Made by a program: the position numbers and the translations under genes
Assembly: GCA_004352715.1 (NCBI GenBank)
Contig: SCFE01000052.1
Coordinates: forward strand, 2,037,031 to 2,061,038
DNA length: 24,008 bases
Direction: 5' to 3'
Source of the DNA: Hofstenia miamia
Lineage: Eukaryota; Xenacoelomorpha; Acoela
The notes under the pieces: model-generated
Databases searched by the model: none
The model's input: only the letters and a program-made list of their open reading frames with translations
What the model was told of the DNA's origin: nothing
Shown here: piece after piece, positions 19,004 to 24,008 of the stretch
How positions within the stretch are numbered: the first letter of the stretch is position 1
Layout: each line of letters opens with the position of its first letter

Positions 19004-19631
19004 ATGTGTATATAGCCATATATATAATTTGTTTTATCTAAAAATTACTCATAGTGATACAAAAAACAAAACAAACTGCATAGAGCAAAATATCAAACAA
19101 CGATATATTTTTTGCAAAATGTTAATTTTGATGTTTTCTATATAACAATTCTCTGTATAACTTTAATAAGTTTTCCATTTTTAAGTGAAATTAATCTCTG
19201 AATGTCTTATTTGGCTTAGTTAGTTTATATTCGAATGCATGAATTTTAATATGGCATACTAAAACATTGCAATTGTTTACATTGGTATTTAACCTACTTA
19301 GCACTTAAAAATAAACAACTAAGTAAACAAATATAAATGTAAAGATTTTTCAGCAAATTCCAAACAGAACTATATCCTTATTATGATGTATCAAACTTCT
19401 CAACTACTAGCGTTCAAACTTCCATATTTTCATGAAGTTCCTTAAATTTTCAAGCGAAATTCCTCAGATTAAATCTGTTTTAAAAAAACTTCTCTTGATA
19501 TTTTTGGTGTTAGTTCCATTAAAATTTGAAGTAAAAATACTTATTCAAAAAGCAGAAAAATACAATTTATTGCAAAATTAGTCAGACCTTGTAAAAAGAA
19601 AAATTTATTATTCTAATTGCACTAATATAGC
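19004..19631. other. AT-rich non-coding stretch
   Basis: No supported feature. Confidence 0.5.
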
Positions 19632-20108
19632 CTATTGAAGAGAAGTAAAATTTTCACAGGATTTTCTCCCTAAAACTAATCTTCTTAAAGCACGAAATAT
19701 TTTTGGAAATTTGGCCGGCAAACGGCCGATGAAATTACCGGCCTTTTTTAAGATTTTCCAAGTGGCCTGCAGCCCGGTAATAGTCGGCCACGGCCAGCCT
19801 GTAGCCGGTTCTATCTCTGCTGTTCTGGGTTTCTTTAAATGACAAACCAGGCCTCGCGGTTGTTGTTTGGTCCACATGCATTTGTTGAACGATGTATAAA
19901 CAATTTCAGAGGAATTGTAAAACTCAGTTTTAAAATGAAAGTTTGTAACCAGAAAACGTGTTGAATATTTGCGATGCAAGAAATCTATTCCTTTAAAATG
20001 CTTACAAATACCAAGAAAAGAATAACCTTCAAATTGAAATTTCGTAGTTATTGACCAAAACCAGACTAATATTTTTCTTATTTGCGAAAATATCGAACGA
20101 CCTGTCAC
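19632..20108 (-). other. Long open stretch with GC-rich, hairpin-forming end; possible transposon fragment
   Basis: The minus strand is open for 158 codons but would start at GTG, so it is not a normal animal gene. Its C-terminal third overlaps a GC-rich patch (19710-19860) with repeated GGCC/CCGG units, including the hairpin GGCCG-GCAAA-CGGCC at 19713-19727. The peptide there (KKPRTAEIEPATGWPWP, then LKKAGNFIGRLPAKFPKIF) is not one I recognise. GC-rich GGCC-laden ends are seen in some DNA transposons, so this may be a transposon fragment rather than a gene. Confidence 0.2.
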
Positions 20109-22580
20109 AAATAATTCGAGTCCATTCCACTACTAGTTTATGCTCAAACAGAGTGAAATTGTTTGTAGTAGATTTACTGAACTGACTAAATGCGAATATA
20201 CTTAAATATAAATTTTTTTCATATATTATCTAAATACCAACGGAATATGTCATCCCCTCTTCTCTGGTGAATGGACAGGATAGAAGTCTACTTGACATCA
20301 CTTAAAATGTCCTCAAATTTGACATTAAGTAGTCAATAGTTGTAAAGGATCTTTCGATTTTCCACATTTCTGAATTCCAATTTATTTCACTGATTAAGAT
20401 TAAACCAGTTGAAATCTAACTGCCTCGCTTGACTTTCAAATTCTCCCAATCCCTATTGTTCAGATAATAAGGAAGGCTTGAGTCCATGCAAGCAACAACA
20501 GCCCTAAATATTTCGTCTTCTGAAGATAATTCGATGAAGAAGCCATAATAGATTTCAATAAATTCTACCGTTAACTAGGGTTTACAATAAAGCACTTAAT
20601 ATAATTGACAAAGTTTTTTTTAGTTCATGTCCTGATCAAGTTTTTCGAAAAAAGATCAGTCATAAAGACGCTATTCTTAAAGTATTTATGGCCGCAAGAT
20701 CCTTGTAGAATTAGTATAATCCAAGGAAGTCAATACATAAATATATATTAAATGACTATTTTCAATATCATGAATAGGCTACTGTGTGATATTGAGACCT
20801 TAAAAATCTGTTTTTAAAATCTAATGTTATTGGTTTTTCAAATGAGAAGTGCGAATGTATCGTTGTCTGGCAACATAACGCTGTTCTTTGACGTTTCCTA
20901 TTATTCTTCCAAGTATTTTTTTCATAAATATCATTTATATATAATTAGATTATCTTTTTAAAAGGAAAATATTTGTTTTGGCAAAGCCAATGTTATCATG
21001 TACAATTTTTTTTTACGATTTTACTGAAATTTACGACGTTGGATTCCAAGTACAATTTGCAATTTCATAAAAAAAATTGTAATATTATATACGGTATAGC
21101 TCTCAGAATAACTATCGATATAGATTTTGATACATTAGGTTTTAGTCAGAACGCTTAGAAAGTATAGAAGTATTTACTGATTGCGTTAATAGTTGTTGCA
21201 TATATTCATTTTCTGCATGACCAACTGAGAAAAACATTCATTGGTTCAAGGATATCCTATGTGTCTTACATTCTATATGAAAATCTATTATCTGTATGTA
21301 GAGAAATCTAAAGCAAAATATTAGCTTTCATGCACCTGGAACATAAGATTGAATTGAACTGAATATTTTATGGAGCAACAAAAATTTTCACAAATAAAAT
21401 CCAAAATTTTCTCTATTTTAATCTCTCTTTTGTAAACAAGGCAAATTTAAATCACTCGATTTTGTAATCTTTAAATATTAAGCTACATGAAGTTCAGCAG
21501 CTACTGATTATACAGTTTTGAAATAACGCAGCGTATTGTTGTTGAAAACTTAAAGAAAAATGACCAATCAAAATGTTGTTGATGATTTATTGGCTACATT
21601 ACTGTATAAATATGTCAGAACATTAATAAATATCATTTTGTTTGAAGGTAAGTGAAATGCACATATTTTGAAAATGTAACCACCTTTTTTAAACATTAAC
21701 AATATCTTTCGATAGGTTATAAAATTTATTAAATACAGTGTATTTTTTTAAAAAATAATATTTTTGCATATTTTCACAATTATAGTAGTTTATTCAAGTA
21801 CATCAGAATGGGCAATATAGTTATATTTGAGAACAAACATTATATGAATAGTTCCATCAAAATCATTTTCGATGTTCTCCTGGAAGTGGTGTCCAATTAT
21901 TCTCCAATTATAATGATAAAGTTCATTATAGGCAGTTTTAAACAAATTTGGTGCCCACGCTTGAAATTTAGAGCCTTTAAAACCACAACATATCACAATA
22001 ATATTATATGAATATAGCAAAAACGTGGGGCAAAAACTTTTCAATACATTTTTAATATACAACTGAGACAATTTTGCAGGCCCAATATTTATGTAGGTAC
22101 ATTCATTGAAGAATCTTCGATTGAGCCGTTGTGACCACTAAAATATCTCCCAGAAGCACATGTGTGTCAACTAAATTTCGATAAATTCTGTATTCAGTCT
22201 AGTTTTATTAGAATTGGATGTTTAATCAAACATATAATTTGAGGATTGTAATAGAATTAACAATAACATTATTAGTTGTAAGACTAAGTATTTTTGAAGT
22301 ACCACATATCATTCTTCAATTTGTATATAATCTTTGGACTGAATAAAATTCCTCAACATTGTTCCATTTCCTTTGTTTACAATTTTGGGAATTGCATAAA
22401 TTAATTGCAAAAAAACATATTCTATTTTTTTGTAGATGGGTATATGGTGTTTATAAATATGAATATTTTTATTAGTATTACGGGTAGGAAATATATCTTT
22501 AGCATAATTAACTAAAGCTTTGGTTAGCAAAATAAAATTTCATATTGCGGTTTAGTTCTGCAATTCGAATGTGATTAGAA
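20109..22580. other. AT-rich non-coding stretch upstream of the GPCR exon
   Basis: No supported gene; open frames are short and low-complexity. A 16-mer shared with 17470-17485 lies at 20534-20549. Promoter or 5' UTR elements for the receptor gene could lie in the right part, but I see no clear site. Confidence 0.4.
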
Positions 22581-22853
22581 ATGAATACGACAGATATTGG
22601 ATCTCCACTTTTTGGATCTAAATTATTGGATTATGTAAAGATCATCGGAGTCACAATATGTTCCATCGGGATAGTATTAAATATTTTTACATACTTTACT
22701 GTTCAAAACATGAAAATCGACAATAGCTCTGTAACATTAATAAAGTGCCAAGCAATTTGGGATTCGATTGCCATAATTCATGACGGATATGTAGAATTAG
22801 CCGGCTCATATTTTGGCTATAAGCTTATGGACGTAAACACCATTGTATGTAAA
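22581..22853 (+). CDS. First coding exon of a class A (rhodopsin-like) G-protein-coupled receptor
   Basis: The frame starts at ATG 22581 and codes 91 residues up to a canonical splice donor (AAA|GTAAGTG at 22854); read through, it stops eight codons later. The N-terminus is short with one possible glycosylation site (NTT at residue 2). Transmembrane helix 1 spans about residues 19-41, with the conserved helix-1 asparagine at N34 (SIGIVLNIFTYFTV). After a short first intracellular loop, helix 2 spans about 49-70 with the conserved helix-2 aspartate at D61 (LIKCQAIWDSIAII). After the first extracellular loop, C90 fits the helix-3 cysteine that forms the disulfide with loop 2. The exon ends right there, in phase 0. 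The style recalls flatworm peptide or orphan receptors, but the ligand cannot be told. The remaining five helices must lie in downstream exons, mostly outside the window. Confidence 0.75.
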
Positions 22854-22999
22854 GTAAGTGTATCTTTCATTGTATAAACTATAATACAAACGTATGTCTA
22901 TGATAAAATACAAACTCCATTATGTTTTCTCAAAACCTCAAAGGTTCTGAACAATGAGATAAATCTTGCAACTTGATTCCCTTATAAATTTTATCTTTG

Positions 23000-23031
<32 letters not shown>

Positions 23032-23309
23032 CGTTGCAATAGTATATATTTATCAGGACGCGGAACTAAAAACGTGTGTAAAATGTTTAGAGGCTGATAT
23101 CTTAAAATTGATTTACTGATATAATAGTAACAGCACTACAAAATAAGGTTCATAAGAAAAAAATTGCATGCACAATTTAAAACATTTTAAATAATTATAA
23201 AGAAATGTGTTATAGTGAGAAAAGTTTTCGCATTTTCTTGTTTCTTTGGAATTCTTGACTAGTAGATAAGACTTCATTCGTTCTTTTCATAAATTTTTTA
23301 AGCATGCAG
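22854..23309 (+). other. Probable intron of the GPCR gene with (TA)n tract
   Basis: It begins with the GTAAGTG donor and is AT-rich and non-coding. A pure (TA)n microsatellite lies at 23003-23031. No exon coding for helix 3 is visible, so the intron probably extends past the window or to 23309 if the small candidate exon is real. Confidence 0.4.
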
Positions 23310-23456
23310 TTTGCCAATTTCTATGACACACTCGCATTATTATCAAATGCGAAGTCCAATTGCTCATTAATAATGAAAAATAGTTGTGTAAGTCCATTTG
23401 AACATTTAATGGCAACACCTTCAAATAAGCAGAAGCCTATGGTAGTGAAAAAATAA
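23310..23456 (+). CDS. Candidate small terminal exon, 48 codons
   Basis: After a pyrimidine-rich stretch and the acceptor GCATGCAG (AG at 23308-23309), the plus strand is open for 48 codons (beginning FANFYDTLALLSNAK, ending NKQKPMVVKK) to a TAA at 23454-23456 that overlaps an AATAAA polyadenylation-like hexamer. The phase would join the GPCR exon in frame, but the peptide does not look like helix 3, so it is more likely a chance frame or part of another transcript. Confidence 0.2.
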   Translation, partial: FANFYDTLALLSNAKSNCSLIMKNSCVSPFEHLMATPSNKQKPMVVKK

Positions 23457-23716
23457 AGGTCAGCAGATGGAAATGAGAGTTTTCTGCGAGATAGAAGAAT
23501 AGTGAATTCCACCACTTTTGATAAATGCATTCCTTTATAAAATTCCCTGTGAAGTGTTTGAAATTTTATTAGGAAGGGCTAAAATAACCAAGAATGCTTT
23601 AAGTGTTGTCTTTGGAAATGCATAAATTGTAACTTTTTTCTTTGCCGAGTCATAACTTCCATCGGGTATTGCGACATAGCATTTTCATCGCATTGCAACA
23701 ATTACTTTTCACGCAG

Positions 23717-23982
23717 TCTGTGCTCAAAAAATCAATACATGCACAAACGACGTCTTTGAAGCAACAAAAGACATCATCAACGACGCAGCTTTGGACCCAC
23801 CTCCGACGTGCACACCCACAGATCTACTCAAATCTTGACGCCCAAAGACGACAGAAGAACACGGCCACAGTCAAGTCCCCTGCGGCTATTCATCCTCAGA
23901 AGCGTAAGGCCCCTGATGTGGAGGAAGACGGAGGTATAACGCGCCATTTCAAGAAGCCCTGTACAGACGTCGACAAAAAACG
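23717..23982 (+). CDS. BED-type zinc-finger-like exon, likely from a ZBED/hAT transposase
   Basis: A pyrimidine-rich acceptor (ATTACTTTTCACGCAG, AG at 23715-23716) opens a plus-strand frame that runs to a strong donor (GTAAGTCC from 23983). The upstream extension of the frame has no ATG, so an internal exon or a relic fits better than a start. The peptide contains STTQLWTHLRRAHPQIY, the C-terminal half of a BED finger: the L-W-x-H-L-x4-H segment supplies the two zinc-binding histidines. The expected Cys-x2-Cys pair some 10 residues upstream is not seen; AQTTSL stands there, so zinc binding is probably lost or the alignment is broken. A basic, proline-containing linker follows (KRKAPDVEEDGGITRHFKKP), as is usual before the hAT catalytic domain in BED-hAT proteins. 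The catalytic part would lie beyond the window. Confidence 0.55.
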
Positions 23983-24008
23983 GTAAGTCCCAGTTCCAAC
24001 CCTAACAT

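Noticed and set aside
21790-22530. Small frames on both strands before the GPCR exon
   Set aside because: They have low-complexity AT-driven composition, and strands overlap without any supporting signal.
23321-23530. 69-codon minus frame
   Set aside because: It lies opposite the candidate small plus-strand exon and has no family resemblance.

Overview
The window is AT-rich eukaryotic DNA with (TA)n and (ATT)n microsatellites, assembly gaps, canonical GTAAGT splice donors and several decayed DNA transposons. It looks like an invertebrate animal genome. The only host-type gene I can recognise is the first coding exon of a rhodopsin-like (class A) GPCR, whose style recalls flatworm receptors, so a platyhelminth (perhaps a trematode) is my tentative guess. 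No RNA gene, CRISPR array or bacterial-type operon is visible.

Bases 1-3346 are the most unusual part. The minus strand carries consecutive open frames that are visibly less AT-rich than their surroundings: the tail of an upstream frame (3201-3346), a 507-codon ATG-initiated frame (1639-3162), a short acidic frame (493-612) and a glutamine/glutamate-rich coiled-coil frame running off the window start (1-380). The dense same-strand layout and the look of the 507-codon protein suggest an integrated copy of a negative-strand RNA virus, with a nucleoprotein-like frame followed by a phosphoprotein-like coiled coil. This is inference from pattern only. The large frame contains a 171-bp in-frame tandem duplication centred on a single N, probably an assembly join of two haplotypes or copies.

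Bases 3347-4346 are a gap of exactly 1000 N. Bases 4915-7387 hold two apparently identical 1236-bp copies separated by one N, almost certainly an assembly artefact. They contain a Tc1/mariner-type element, complete only in the second copy (6778-7399), with TA target duplication, matching terminal inverted repeats and a decayed transposase fragment.

Bases 7400-14058 are mostly featureless AT-rich DNA with microsatellites, two gaps, a GNRA-capped hairpin (9058-9089), a paired CRE-like site (10843-10860) and two copies of a diverged short repeat.

Bases 14067-16622 form a hAT-type transposon with matching ends and a 7/8 matching 8-bp target duplication. It encloses decayed minus-strand coding segments and a GC-rich nested insertion. 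A second, shorter hAT derivative lies at 18309-19003 and keeps a minus-strand remnant of the hAT dimerisation domain.

The right end holds the GPCR first exon (22581-22853), a possible small exon (23310-23456) and a BED-zinc-finger-like exon (23717-23982) that ends at a strong splice donor and probably derives from a ZBED/hAT transposase. Apart from the putative viral cluster, the genes do not form a pathway: this is a repeat-rich intergenic or intronic landscape with one receptor gene starting near the right edge.
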